A stretch of 64,000 nt of DNA from Arion vulgaris. Lineage: Eukaryota; Mollusca; Gastropoda; Stylommatophora; Arionidae. Both the position numbers and the translations under genes were made by a program. Position 1 is the stretch's first letter, and every line of letters starts with the position of its first letter. The stretch is from the NCBI GenBank assembly GCA_020796225.1, contig CM036767.1, positions 21,210,927 through 21,274,926 of the forward strand, read 5' to 3'. Of this stretch, positions 51,481 through 62,934 are shown in pieces. The notes beneath the pieces were generated by a model. That model saw only the letters and a list, made by a program, of their open reading frames with translations, had not been told where the DNA came from and did not search any database.

Positions 51481-52700
51481 CATTTTGGTAGGTTGAGATA
51501 TGTTAAATATATTAGCAATTTAACAGTAAATTTGTCATAACTGTCTATGACATTTTTATGCTATTATAAATGACCAGACATAGCTTTTAAAATTCGTCTT
51601 TCGTTAGCTGATGACATATGAGTATAGTATTATATGTCAACCATTGTGCCCCACGTTATAATGAAATAAAATTCTTTAAAATTAATTTATTCTGGAATCA
51701 TTATATTCTACAGTCTTATTACAATTTCATTTTTATTTAAACAATTTTTTGATCTTACTCATTACTTATTCTTATCTTATTATCTTACTCTTATTCATTC
51801 AGAAAATCTCACGGCAATGAAGAATTCTCACTATATTTCTGTTAAATGTGCGTATTAAGAAACATAAATTTTAGTAGTGATAACGTGTTCCCTTGTCAAA
51901 AACTAAACTTTGTACATGTTTGTACCGCATATTTCTTCCTTCAATGAATATTAACAACGTACACCATCAGCGTAATTAGCACATCGTCAGCTACTTGGAA
52001 AGTGACTAGTTCATACCGATATAACTTCATAACTATATTATACAACAGACTTAAACTACACAATAATCTAAAGCTACATATGAACTTTTATTATAGCTAG
52101 ATGCAATAACGTATATAGTGTGTTTTTACATTAACAACAGCCGGACTTTGAAGCTACATATAAGCCTACCGAAATGTCGCCATTTCGTAACCTTGCACAT
52201 TCCTGTACAGGAATGTAAACAAAGGGGGAGTTAAGCGTAAAAAAGGGACATAACTGAAAGAGCGCTACCGATACACCGTGTGTTAAACTTTATTTGTAAC
52301 ATAATATAACATTGATTTAACATGTTGTGTGGTTTTTAAACAATATTGTTTACAAATTTAATAATACTGGAATGTGAGGACACGCGATGGTTGTGGTCGA
52401 TTTCCGAGATTTTTACATGAGCCCGCCTGCTGTAGATTATTGGAGGCCACATATCAAAAATATCTAAAAGTCAGCCTACATCAACAGGAATTTTTGATTT
52501 CCGGACTGAGCTGATCGGTCCTTTGTTACCGGGGGTCACGACGTGAGCAAAGTAATGGCCTGGCTCAAGACGTAGTGTGACCCGTATAAGCACTAACAGT
52601 GACTGTTGACATTCATAGGAAGGTGCGAACATGTTGTGTGTTTAGACAATGGCACTAGTCTGTGACCATTTAGTGCTGCATGAATCCCTTCATTTGTGTG
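50963..52700. other. AT-rich intergenic DNA with microsatellites
   Basis: GTATGTATGAGTAAG repeats at 51115-51180 and an (AT) run at about 51442-51478. A perfect 20-bp palindrome is at 52197-52216. No ORF of note. Confidence 0.4.
52197..52216. promoter_or_regulatory. Perfect palindrome with two TEAD-like sites
   Basis: ACATTCCTGTACAGGAATGT is its own reverse complement. Each half contains CATTCC/GGAATG, the core bound by TEAD-family factors. No gene start is evident nearby, so a function is speculative. Confidence 0.3.
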
Positions 52701-52734
52701 ACAAGAGTTAAATCTGACATTAAAAGCCAACAGA

Positions 52735-53475
52735 ATGAGGCACAGGATCTTCAAAGACATTTCAGACGGTAAGGAAATCAGCCCAATACAGCATAAGTAC
52801 CAAGGTTCATATGTACCACATCTGTGTGTTATCAACATTACTATATGGATTAGAATACTGGGGAATGACAGAATACGATTTGTCCAAACTATACAATTTC
52901 AATACAATTTGTCTGCCAAAGATCTTATGCGTGCTCTGGCCAAATGCTATATCTAACCAAGAACTGCTTGCACAGTATAAAATCCCACAAAACTGTCGTC
53001 ACTGTCGTATTACCGCTTTTTAGGGCGGTGTATGACGGGGGATCGAGAGTCTGAAGGAATTTAATGACCGCATGGCTAGTGCAGTCGCCACGAAACCGTT
53101 CCGGTTAGGAGTTGTCTTTTATGCCCGCGACAGAAAATACATTTTTGGCCTTACCGTGGATTGAACACAGGTCTCCCCTATAGAATCCATGCTCTAGTGC
53201 ACTCGACCAGACAACCCTGCTTGTACACTGTCAACAAGAGAATATGAGCATCATCATCTAAAAGAGAAGCTGTCGATGGATCGGCTTGTGATACTCATGG
53301 AGACTAGTTCTGTTACGAAAACTGCACTGAGATGGACACCAGAGGGCAAACGAAAACGTGGAAGACCCACAATTACCTGAAGGAGAAGAGTAAAACAAGA
53401 ACTGAAAGATATAAATCACAGCTGGAACACAATGCAGAGTACGGTGAAGAAACAATAAGAATTGTGTGTATTTGT
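52735..53475 (+). mobile_element. LINE-R C-terminus carrying SINE-7
   Basis: 52805-52985 gives VLSTLLYGLEYWGMTEYDLS and LPKILCVLWPNAISNQELLA, and after the SINE 53220-53475 gives MDRLVILMETSSVTKTALRW and TPEGKRKRGRPTITWRR in successive frames. These are the late motifs of a LINE polyprotein. Confidence 0.75.
52994..53218 (-). mobile_element. SINE-7, full length
   Basis: Minus-strand head gggttgtctggtcgagtgca, B-box-like TGTTCAATCCAC (53168-53157), body with acggtttcgtggcgactgca and ctagccatgcggtc, tail ccgccctaaaaagcgg. Flanks share TGCTTG-ACA/C sequence, a decayed target duplication. Confidence 0.75.
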
Positions 53476-53506
53476 TGCTACCCCAAGCGCCAGAGGCGTC
53501 ACATAC

Positions 53507-53507
<1 letters not shown>

Positions 53508-53543
<36 letters not shown>
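53508..53543 (+). repeat. GA microsatellite
   Basis: A run of GA dinucleotides. Confidence 0.95.
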
Positions 53544-53545
<2 letters not shown>

Positions 53546-53868
53546 GGAGGGGAGAAATCTAACTTGAAAAGTCCCCCATCTGCTGAGTTATACTATAAAA
53601 TGACGTCATATCGGAGTGATCATAGAGAATGCTGTTAGTACTGACACATGCTCTCGTCTATGTCAATAAAATGCGTCTAATTATTCTGTAAATTCTCATC
53701 CCTAAGGCTTACATCTTGTCTATTAGATGTTGAATTATAAGAAGATTGTCTTAGATCTGAAGTGATTGAGTAAAAATCTATTTTAACTCTGAAGATAAAC
53801 AGTGATAGATTGAGGGATATGTCATTATGATCGTTAAGTTACAAAGAAAAGTAGAGAACTGAGTTAAT

Positions 53869-54229
53869 CCACAGCCAACTATAAACTTATGGGCCTTCGG
53901 ACTCAGGTAAGAATTATGCGAAATCAGACCCCAACTACACCACGTGACCTCGCATTCCGGTATTGTTGTATATAGAAGAATTCATTTTAAAATCAACACA
54001 AAATGCTAAATCAAAGTTATATTATGCAACAAGTTAAGTTTAACAATAAGGAATATCAATATTATAACGATTTTTCTCCAATAAATAACCATAGACTCAC
54101 AGAATTGAGTAAAATTGCAAAAAAGCTTGCAGTGTTCTATCAAACATCAATATTTTCCTGCACCCTTTCATGATTTAGGTCAGGAGCCCTAGCCAGTTGT
54201 CTGGCCTAGTTATCTAGAGTTGGCTGTGG
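53869..54229 (+). mobile_element. MITE M2, uninterrupted copy
   Basis: 361 bp with perfect 12-bp terminal inverted repeats CCACAGCCAACT (53869-53880) and AGTTGGCTGTGG (54218-54229). No coding capacity. No clear target duplication (left gttaat, right ctaagc). It provides the empty site for hAT2. Confidence 0.85.
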
Positions 54230-54387
54230 CTAAGCTTAATATTTTATGATAGAGTTACAGAAAAATGAAGGCAATACAAACAATATTGCAAGAAACAATC
54301 TTGCAAGAAAAGTTCGCAAGTTGATGCACTCCAAATTTCAATAGAAGAATATTACTGAACATTTTGTAAAGGCAAGTTTCTATAGTA

Positions 54388-54650
54388 GTCTTCTTCTTCT
54401 TCCAGCGCTACATATCGAGCACTTGTTAGCCATTTTTTGTGATTTCTATGTGATCCGAGCCTAAGAGCGATTGTACGCTGTGCCAGTTATGCGCCTACAA
54501 GTAGCAAAGCACATCTGATTACTGAGACGCTTTTTATTTACTAGGGTAGGTTACCTAGGTCCCTACCATAGTCTCATCTTCGACATAACTTGTAGGTAGA
54601 AATGTTACTATTTTTGCTCCCCTTCGAACCCCGGCAACATACGGATGCAT
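54388..54650 (-). mobile_element. SINE-1 copy
   Basis: Minus strand: atccgtatgttgccggggtt to gatatgtagcgctggaagaa. The core is changed (acaagttatgtcgaagatga). Confidence 0.8.
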
Positions 54651-54669
54651 GTAGTAGTAATAATAAAAT

Positions 54670-55190
54670 AATAATAGTAGTCCATCGAAATTGATGATGA
54701 CAACAGCTTTAGACATGTGCTGCTGCACCTCTCTGGTGTTTGCGGAGGTCACTTTAGGGCCCAATCCTCTAACAGTCCCCTACCAAAGGTTGGACAGACA
54801 TGATCAAGGTTAGACATGGGGTGTTGTCTCTTCATGTGGTGTTGTCTCTTCATGTGGGTGTTGTTCTTCATGTGGTGTGGTTCTGTCTTTTCACACAGTT
54901 CGCTTTCTCTTCGCATTGACAGTACGACGATTCTCATCTATGCAAGTACAACTTATATTGTTACAGCGCCACATTTGACGATCTTGCGCAAGGGACAGAG
55001 TATCTATATTGAAGCATTTTAGAGACACTTTAAAAGAGTATCGTTAAAGCGTTTTTTCTGTCCACCAACCGATCGTCTACCACCTTCGAATTCACCATAC
55101 ATCAACTATTTTGGGATGTGCTTATTAGGCATTTGAGCAACTTGACCGGCCCAACGCGCATGGAACTTCTGTAACACAGTATTGATGTTC
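54670..55190 (-). mobile_element. LINE-H 3' part
   Basis: Minus-strand C2H2 finger (NLDHVCPTFGRGLLEDWAL, second Cys lost) with the usual 3' end, and further in the GEF-GGRRSVGG-like region (caccttcgaattcaccatac). A short stretch atgtggtgttgtctcttc is triplicated at 54833-54885. Confidence 0.75.
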
Positions 55191-55194
55191 ACTA

Positions 55195-55412
55195 TCATCA
55201 TCAAATAGCTTGTCCTGAACAGAACTTTGCCACCCCAACAGTCCTCCGGAATTTTCTCTCTCTTAGGCCAGATGTCCTGCCTCTGCAGCCGTCATGTTCA
55301 AACCATCAGTTACATCCTGAATCTATCTTCTCCGTGGTCTTCCTCTTCTTCTCTTTGCCGGTATTCCTCCTTCCATGATGGTTTCTCCAGTCCTTCATTA
55401 CTATTGATGGTC
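55195..55412 (-). mobile_element. LINE-B 3' end
   Basis: atcatcatcaaatagcttgt is the tail in reverse; gccgtcatgttcaaaccatc and atcctgaatctatcttctcc match the complement of 11130-11180. Confidence 0.75.
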
Positions 55413-55454
55413 ATGTAATATATTTAGTCAGCTGTCAATTCTGGTTGAATTTTT

Positions 55455-55605
55455 TCTTGCTTATGATAGTCGCAAAATTCAGAGGGAGAAGATGTTGGAT
55501 GGCCCGACATCATGGTTGGACACAAGATCGACGTCAGAACTGATCAGATGAGAGAGTTGTGGAGAGACATGCCTACGCCGGCAGGCATGGCACTGATTGA
55601 ATGGT
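55455..55605 (+). mobile_element. LINE-A 3' scrap
   Basis: gagggagaagatgttggatg, ctgatcagatgagagagttg and cggcaggcatggcactgatt follow the LINE-A C-terminus, frame broken. Confidence 0.65.
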
Positions 55606-55699
55606 ATTCCAGCAAAAATCAGTCACAATCACCATATCAGACGATCTGACTACGCCTGAAATTATAGCGGGCGAACTCAGAAGAAGAAGAAGAACAAGA

Positions 55700-56060
55700 A
55701 ACTGTTTTGTTTTTTCTTACTGAAATATTTTTTATTTGGATAGTGAAAAATGAAATATCATAGAAAAAAACCAAAACTCCATTAAAATTCTTGACAAAGA
55801 ACAACATTTCGGGACAATAGTACGGGAAACATCTCATCACGTGGTGTAACCATAGGCCTCTGGACTTAAATAAAGGTCAGATGTACTGTGTCATGTGATG
55901 GAAGTTTAAAGAGACAAAAATTATGAAGAAATAATTAGTTACAAAGAGAAACACTGATCAAAGATATATCAATGGAGACAGCATGAGATGTGACAGCATG
56001 TCGAACATTATTCAAGATGGTATGGCAAAACTGTCAGTCAAAAGATATTAGTATTGAGTG
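55700..56060. other. Unique DNA, no gene seen
   Basis: A GAAGAAGAAG tail at 55679-55693 belongs to a LINE-RH2-like 3' end just before; the rest is unrecognised. Confidence 0.4.
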
Positions 56061-56074
56061 ATAAGAAAACCAGA

Positions 56075-56500
56075 TGTGAGATGGGGAATTGAAGTGAGGT
56101 GGAGAACTGAAGTGAGACGGAGAACTGAAGTGAGATGGAGAACTGAAGTGAGACGGAGAACTGAAGTGAGATGGAGAACTGAAGTGAGATGGAGAACTGA
56201 AGTGAGATGGAGAACTGAAGTGAGATGGAGAACTGAAGTGAGATGGAGAACTGAAGTGAGATGGAGAACTGAAGTGAGATGAGTGAGATGGAGAACTGAA
56301 GTGAGATGGAGAACTGAAGTGAGATGGAGAACTGAAGTGAGATGGAGAACTGAAGTGAGATGGAGAACTGAAGTGAGATGGAGACTGAAGTGAGGTGGAG
56401 AACTGAAGGGAAAAGGAGAACTGAAGGGAGACGGAGAACTGAAAGGAGAAGGAGAAGTGGAGAAGGAGAAGTGAAGTGAGAAAGAGAACTGACGTGAGAA
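56075..56500 (+). repeat. 18-bp tandem repeat
   Basis: gatggagaactgaagtga repeated more than 20 times. Because 18 is a multiple of three, both strands stay open: RWRTEV repeats on plus, HFSSPS repeats on minus (167 codons from 56537). No other sign of a gene, so I treat these as chance ORFs. Confidence 0.9.
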
Positions 56501-56599
56501 GGAGGTCGCTTGCGTATCCGATCGAGAATGATCTCATTTTTGAATCTTTTCTAACCTTTCAGTTTGCGTCTGTCTGAACGTTAAAGTTACTTTAATACA

Positions 56600-58420
56600 G
56601 CATAATAATAGCCGTCCATCGCAAGCGATGATGACAACAATCTCAGACGTGTACTGTTGCACCTCTCTGGTGTGTGCGGAGGTGACTGTAGAGTCCAATC
56701 CTAGAACAGAATCCCGACCACAGGTGGGGCATACATGATCAAGGTTAGACATGTGCGTGTTGTGTGCTCTGTCTTTTCGCGCTGTCTTTTCTCTGTGACT
56801 CAACAATACGATGATTCTCAGCTATTCGGGTTCCTCTTTTGTTGTTACAGCGCCACATTTGGCGATCTTGCGCAAGGATTCCCAGCACGTATTGTCTATA
56901 TCGAAGCATTTCAGAGACACTTTAGAGTGTCTTTAAAGCGTTTTTCTGTCCACCAGCTAAACGTCTGTCCCCTTCAAGCTCGCCATACATCAACTGTTTT
57001 GGGATGCGTTTATCAGGCATTCGAGCAACGTGACCGACCCATCTCAGTTGGGCCTTCTGCAACAGGGTGTTGACGCTTGGGATCTTTGCTCTTGTGAGGA
57101 CTTCGCTGTCTGGAATTTTGTCCTGCCAGTTTATTTTTAGTATTCTGCGTAGACAGCTTGTGTGGAAATGGTTTAATTTTCTTCCGTGTCTGCTATACAC
57201 TGTCCATGTCTCGCTTGCGTACAGCAGCGTGGTTAGCACTATGGCCTGGTAAACTTTCAGCTTTGTGACTATGCTTATCCCTTCCGTTCCCACACAGTGA
57301 CACGTAACCTTCCGAACGCAGCACTGGCTTTGGATATCCTATTGTGGACCTCAGAATCTATGTTTGCCGATCTGGATAGGAGGCTGCCAAGATAAGCAAA
57401 GTTGTCCGTTGACTGGAGACGCTGGTGTTTAATGTTGATGACTGGATCGTAATACTGTTCTCTAGGGCGGGCTGGAACATGACCTCTGTTTTTGGTGTTA
57501 ATGGTGAGGCCAAACCTATCACAGGCCATTGAGAACTTGTCCATGTAAGTCTGCATTTCTTCCTCAGAGTTGGTAGCGAGGGCACAGTCATCAGCAAACA
57601 ACAGGTTTGAGATAGTTGATTCTTTTACCTTGGTGGAGGATTTTAACCTCCGAAGATTGAATAGGTTACCGTCTGTCCTGTATCTAATCTTTACCCCATG
57701 TTCGTCGCCTTCCCAAAAAGACATCCGTGAGCATGGCAGCAAACATCATGCTGAAGAGTGTTGGGGCCAGTACACAGCCCTGTTTGACGCCGTTGGTGAC
57801 ATGGAAGGCTTCCGACAGCTCTCCTTCGTCAAGTACACGTGCCATCATGCCCTCGTGAAACTGTTGGACGATCTTGATGAATTTCCTTGGCATCCAAATT
57901 TTCCATGATCTTCCATAGACCCTCCTGTTAACCGTGTCGAAAGCCTTTGTCAGATCGACAAAGACCATATAGAAGTTACGGTGCTGCTCTTGGCATTTCT
58001 CCTGTAGTTGGCGAGCAGCAAATATCATGTCTGCTGTTCCACGACCTGCTCTGAAGCCACATTGGGTCTCAGGGAGTAAGTCCTGTTCCAGGTGATCGAT
58101 TAATCGATTGAGGAGGACTCTGGCCAGTATTTTGCCAGCGATTGACAGGAGGGAGATCCCCTGTGGTTATCGCAGGCCTGGCGGTTTCCTTTCCGCTTGT
58201 ACAGGTGGACAATAGTGGCATCCTTTAATTCCTGTGGCACACGTTCGTTGCACCAAATGGATGTAAATAACTCTGTCAATTTTAGCATCAACGTGGGCCT
58301 CCTTCTTTGTAGACTTCGGTTGGTATTGAGTCCGCACCCGGTGCCTTCCCGCTGGACATCTGGCTTGTTGCCTTCTTGACCTCTGCTAAGGTAGGTGGAA
58401 TATCAAGCTTGGCATTGATT
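56600..58420 (-). mobile_element. LINE-H, longest copy: RT domain to zinc finger
   Basis: On the minus strand, from 58291 down: VPQELKDATIVHLYKRKGNR, MVFVDLTKAFDTVNR (catalytic Asp), VKQGCVLAPTLFSMMFAAML, SNLLFADDCALATNSEEEMQ (catalytic FADD intact), LVLTTLLYASETWTVYSR-type motif, WVGHVARMPDKRIPKQLMYG, then the C2H2 finger (56668-56790) and the 3' end. Several frameshifts separate these parts. It is the reference copy for the family. Confidence 0.9.
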
Positions 58421-58430
58421 GGGACCTGGC

Positions 58431-58962
58431 ATAATAGCAGTCAACCGCAAGCGATTATTACAACAGTCTTAGCCGTGTGCTGCTGCATCTCTGTAATGTG
58501 TGTGGAGGTGACTGTAGAGTCCAGTCCTCGAACACAATCCCCTACCACAGATGAGGCATACATGATCAAAGTTAGACATGTGGGTGTTGTGTATTCTGTT
58601 GTTTCTCACACAGCTCACTTTATCTGCGCTTCAATGGCACGACGATTCTCATCTATACGCAAGGGATTCACAGGTGTCTATATCGTTATAAGGGAAGACT
58701 GCATTAAAAAAATATGTAGCAATGGCGAAACACATAAAAACAAAGCACCGTAGATTTACAAAAACAATGACAACAAAAGTATTGTTATTGTTTTTTTGTA
58801 TAACTACAGTACGCTGTTTCTACGTGTTTCGCCATGTCTATATCGAAGCACTTTAGAAACCCTTTAAGATTGTCTTTAATGCGTTTGTTTTCTTCCCCCA
58901 ACTGTTCGTCTGCCCCCTTCAAGCTCGCCATACATCAACTGTTTACAAAGCATACGCAGTTT
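58431..58962 (-). mobile_element. Second LINE-H 3' end, same orientation
   Basis: The 3' end at 58431 (aatagcagtcaaccgcaagc), the finger region (tcccctaccacagatgaggc) and, beyond a nested insert, the segment ctatatcgaagcactttaga to gccatacatcaactgttta. It lies directly upstream of the longer copy, so two LINE-H insertions are in tandem. Confidence 0.8.
58686..58834. mobile_element. PLE terminal inverted repeat inserted with 11-bp TSD
   Basis: TGTCTATATCG flanks both sides (58675-58685 and 58835-58845). The insert of about 149 bp is an inverted repeat: atggcgaaacacataaaaac on the left and gctgtttctacgtgtttcgc on the right, with attgtttttgta / tacaaaaacaat inside. These match the terminal bases of the PLE copies at 9.1 and 48.6 kb. 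Confidence 0.8.
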
Positions 58963-60160
58963 CTAAAAGGAACATCCCGGGTTATACAATACTCAGAAGA
59001 CGCTGTTCACAGTAAGCAGCAGACATCACTCTCGTGTGTCTGCACGTGCACTACAACTACAACTTAAAATTATACACTTCAAACTGTACTAGTTATTATT
59101 ATTATTTTGTTGCAACTTCTTTATCACAACACACCTGCTTCGATCCATCATCAACAAAAATGAACACACCAAAATAAACTCAAAATCGTGAACTTAGTTT
59201 GAAAAGTCCTTCACTTTATAAGAGAACACTTAAAATTTCAAGAGTTATTCTCCAAGTTTAGATTTCTCATTTAATATAGTGTATTCTCTACTTGAAACCC
59301 CGCTTCCATCTTGACAATCCCGCTTCCATCTTGACAACCCATTCATGCAATCCGTTTCCTGAATCACTTATCTGTTCCTAGTTATTTCCCTGCTCTGACG
59401 AGATCTAATCTCGCTATCATACAAGACAATGTATTTGATCTTTAAATAATGATCAGCAGATGGCGATTCGCAAGAAGGATGCTAATTCAAAACAATTAAG
59501 TTAACTTCTCGGTACGTCAGTTATTATCATTAATTAGCTCAGATTAACCTCATCCGCGAAGAATAACCATACATTACTATTATGAGATCTTGTCTTTTGA
59601 TTATTGGCAACGTTCAAGCTAAGTAAAGCTTGCACACAGCTTGTTCAGCTGGGGAATTAAGGGCAGATGTTCGTAATTTGTTGCATCCAACAGAACCGTC
59701 TCTTTAAGCTCCGAATGGTGTATTTCAAGTACTTAATGTTACTGATAAGTCTCTCTTAGATTAGAGTTGATGGCTTTGTCAAAATGTTTGTTTCGTGTTA
59801 AACATGTTGGGGTTGGTTGCCAGTTTTAAAGAGACTCTTGCAACTTCCTGTAATAATTTATGTGTATAAAATTGTTTCATGAATTTTATTTCTAGCAAAG
59901 AAACTAGTTTGAGAACATATCAGTGGGTTAATTCGTTTAAAATACATGCATTATCTTCGTGAAAATAGTATTTTGTTGACGTATAATTGTGAAAATAACC
60001 TGTGTTGAATGTTAGCTTGTAGAAATAGTACACATCACTGACGTAGGTAACGTATGTACTATTTCTTAAGCTAGGTAACTATGTACTATTTCTTAAGCTT
60101 GGGTAACGTATGTACTATTTCTTAAGTAGATAACGAAATGTTTCCACTTTCTCATTTCAA
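58963..60160. other. Unique DNA with a short tandem repeat
   Basis: No gene seen. aatcccgcttccatcttgac is duplicated at 59298-59338. A unit with gtatgtactatttcttaag is repeated three times at 60050-60126. Confidence 0.5.
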
Positions 60161-60164
60161 ACGT

Positions 60165-61055
60165 AATTAAAGGAAACATATGAAGGAATGAAGTGCAGAG
60201 TCATCCATGAGGGCCAGTTGACGGAATCCTTTGAGATAAGAACAGGACTGCGACAGGGACGTCTCTTATCACCATTCATGTTCCTGCTGGCGATAGATTG
60301 GATTATGAAATCAATAACAATAGATAACAGATGGGGAATACAATGGACACTAATGCAGCAACTAGAGAACCAGGATTTTGCAGACGATCTGGCATTGTCG
60401 TCCCGCAATCACGCACAGATTAAAGATAAAATAAACATTCTAAATAATAAGTCTCAGCAACTAGGTTTGAAAATACACAGGGAAAGACCAAGGTCATGAG
60501 AATAAATGCAGTAAATGTAAACCAGAGTATGCTGGAGGAAACAGTTCTACAAGATGTAGAATCATACATATACCTTGGTAGCAACATAGACACAGAAGGG
60601 AAACAAACAAAGATGTCAAGATAAGAATACAAAAAGAAAGGGGAAACTTTATTGCATTGAGTAAGATATGGAAGTCAAAGGAGATCAAAACAAACACAAA
60701 GCTGAGAATCTTTCAATCAAATGTGAAGTCAGTGCTGTTCTATGGCTCGAAACATGGAAGACAACAAAAGAAACCACCAGAAAACTACAGACCTTCATAA
60801 ATGGATGTTTACTTAGAATAGTGGTATTGAGATGGTATGATAAGATTACGAACGAGTAACTTAGAGAAAGAACTAAGCAGATACAAGTGAAGAAAGAGCT
60901 AAAAAAGAGACGCTGGCGATGGACAGGACACACATTTAGAAGACCGACCGGAAGCAGAGCAAGGCATGCACTGTTTTGGAACCTGCAGGGAAAGAGGGGT
61001 AGAGGAAGTCTTAGACATACCTTGAGAAGAGAGCTCGAGACTGATTTTAAAGTGT
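60165..61055 (+). mobile_element. LINE-C, RT palm to C-terminus
   Basis: 60188-60499 encodes VIHEGQLTESFEIRTGLRQG, LLSPFMFLLAIDWIMKSI and QDFADDLALSSRNHAQIKDK with the catalytic FADD intact. After frame changes 60668-61050 encodes RKLQTFINGCLLRIVVLRWY, RRWRWTGHTFRRPTGSRARH and WNLQGKRGRGSLRHTLRREL. The 3' terminus is truncated at about 61055. Confidence 0.88.
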
Positions 61056-61192
61056 TTTTTGTCGCCTCTGTTATTTCTGAGGTCCACCTTTTTTCATGGG
61101 CTGCATTGTGTTTTGTATCACTTCATAATTCGCTTTTCGGCCCTCTTTTTTTATATGCAACACTTATATGTTATTAATTTTTTTGGTCGAAT

Positions 61193-61480
61193 GTTAGTAT
61201 GTAATTTTTGTCATATGTCCCATATGCAGTTTTAGCCATATGTCCCATTTGTAGTTTTAGTTATATGTCCCATATGTAGTTTTAGTTATATGTCCCATTT
61301 GTAGTTTTAGTTATATGTCCCATATGTAGTTTTAGTTATATGTCCCATATGTAGTTTTAGTTATATGTCCAATATGTAGTTTTAGTTATATGTCCCATTT
61401 GTAGTTTTAGCCATATGTCCCATTTGTAGTTTTAGCTATATGTAGTTTTAGCCTCATGTCCCATATGTAGTTCTAGCCAT
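61193..61480 (+). repeat. 25-bp tandem repeat
   Basis: ttatatgtcccatatgtagt plus tttag is repeated about eleven times; ATATG/ATTTG variants alternate. Confidence 0.9.
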
Positions 61481-62097
61481 TCCTGCCCTTCTTGTTGTTA
61501 TGTTATTAAGAAATAATGTCTATAAATATTTTGCTTATTAAAATGAAAGATACTACAATATAGGTACAAGGATTTACCTTGACGTACTGTGGATCGTGAT
61601 CATGTTACAAGATTGTGTCTCCATAACACAGCACGACCGAGTCCAGAATGTACAAACTAGTTGATTTGTTCCGCTTTATCTTCGAGGTCAAGTTGCTCCT
61701 CCTCCTTCCAGTTTCTCGTTTACCCGTTTCGCATTTTCATTCACGTCTTGAGCAAGGACCAGGATGCTCATTATTTATACATCTTCCTTCAGATCTTGAC
61801 GTGAACATGGCTACCATTAGTCGGCTCTACCTGGATACTCGCTGATTGCGTTTCGCGAGTAATGAAGCAAGCTCTCATTTGGACAGACGCAGTATGTGTT
61901 AAACAGCTCAACACGTGCGCTAGCATGAAAATATTTCGCTTAAAACCCAAGTAAATTTGGCGCAATAATTTATTTGTTTTGACAGGAAATGTTTTTTTGA
62001 ATAGCAAAGTTATGAATATTATCTCGTTTCTGAGTAGATAGAACGTAACCTATTCCCCCTCCCCATCTTCTTCCATTTCTTCTTCTACCGCGTGAAA
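61481..62097. other. Unique DNA, no gene seen
   Basis: No ORF with recognisable content and no repeat landmark. Confidence 0.4.
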
Positions 62098-62105
62098 TCT
62101 TAGAC

Positions 62106-62447
62106 AAGTGGTTCTCAAATTTCATAATGCCGCGACCCTTTAATACAGTTCTTCATGATGTGGTGACCCCCAACCATAAAATTATTTTCGCTGCTACTTC
62201 ATAACTGTAATTTTGCTACTGTTATGAATCGTAATGTAAATATCTGATATACAAGATGTATTTTCATTGTTACAAATTGAACATAATTCAAGCATAGTGA
62301 TTAGTCACAAAAACAATATGTCATTATATATTGTGAAATATCTATTTCTAATTATGATAAAGATGTGTTTTCCGATGGTCTTAGGTGACCAATGTGAAAT
62401 AATCGTTCGACGACCAAAGAAGTCGAACCACAGGTTGAGAACTACTG
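62106..62447. mobile_element. SPIN/URR1-like hAT MITE with exact 8-bp TSD
   Basis: TCTTAGAC flanks both ends (62098-62105 and 62448-62455) and fits nnnTAnnn. Termini AAGTGGTTCTCAA and complement CAGTAGTTCTCAACCTG. The interior has gtggtgacccccaaccataa, gctacttcataactgtaatt and ttttccgatggtcttaggtg. I recognise these as the hAT family called SPIN (non-autonomous forms include mouse URR1), known for horizontal transfer among vertebrates and some invertebrates. Length 342 bp, no transposase. The match is from memory, not from a search. Confidence 0.88.
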
Positions 62448-62532
62448 TCTTAGACGATATATTGAATATGCACAAAGAAAGAACATCTAAACCTGATTAT
62501 TTGAACGCTTCCAGAGAACTTGTTTAATGACT

Positions 62533-62878
62533 TGCCCGTGTGTTGCCAGGGTTCACAAAGGGATCTGCGACTTAAACGGCATGTGGTAAGAGACGAATAG
62601 GGTAGGATCTAGGAAGCAACCCTAGTAAATAAAAAGCGTCGCAGACATCGGATGAGCTGACCTACTTGTAGACGCATAATTGGCACAACTTACAAACGCT
62701 CTTAAGTTCAGATCATATACAAATCACAAAGAGTGGTTAACAAGTGGTCGATATGGAGCGTTCGAAGAAGAAGAAGCTCAGGCTCAGATCACATACATAT
62801 CCCAAAGAGAAGTTTAACAAGTGGTCAGGGGCTTAACAAGTGGTCAGTGGTCGATATGAATCGTTTGAAAGAAGAAGG
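62533..62878 (+). mobile_element. SINE-1 copy with duplicated tail
   Basis: 62533-62779 is a full SINE-1 (ccgtgtgttgccagggttca to gagcgttcgaagaagaag; core cggcatgtggtaagagacga). 62780-62878 repeats the last part (gctcaggctcagatcacata, caagtggtcag twice), a partial tail duplication. Confidence 0.85.
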
Positions 62879-62934
62879 TTTGCATTGAAAAAGCAGTTAA
62901 TCTGTCACTAAGATACATATTTTTTTCTTCGTTA

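Noticed and set aside
56034..56537. 167-codon Ser/Pro/His-rich protein on the minus strand
   Set aside because: Entirely explained by an 18-bp tandem repeat that stays open on both strands.
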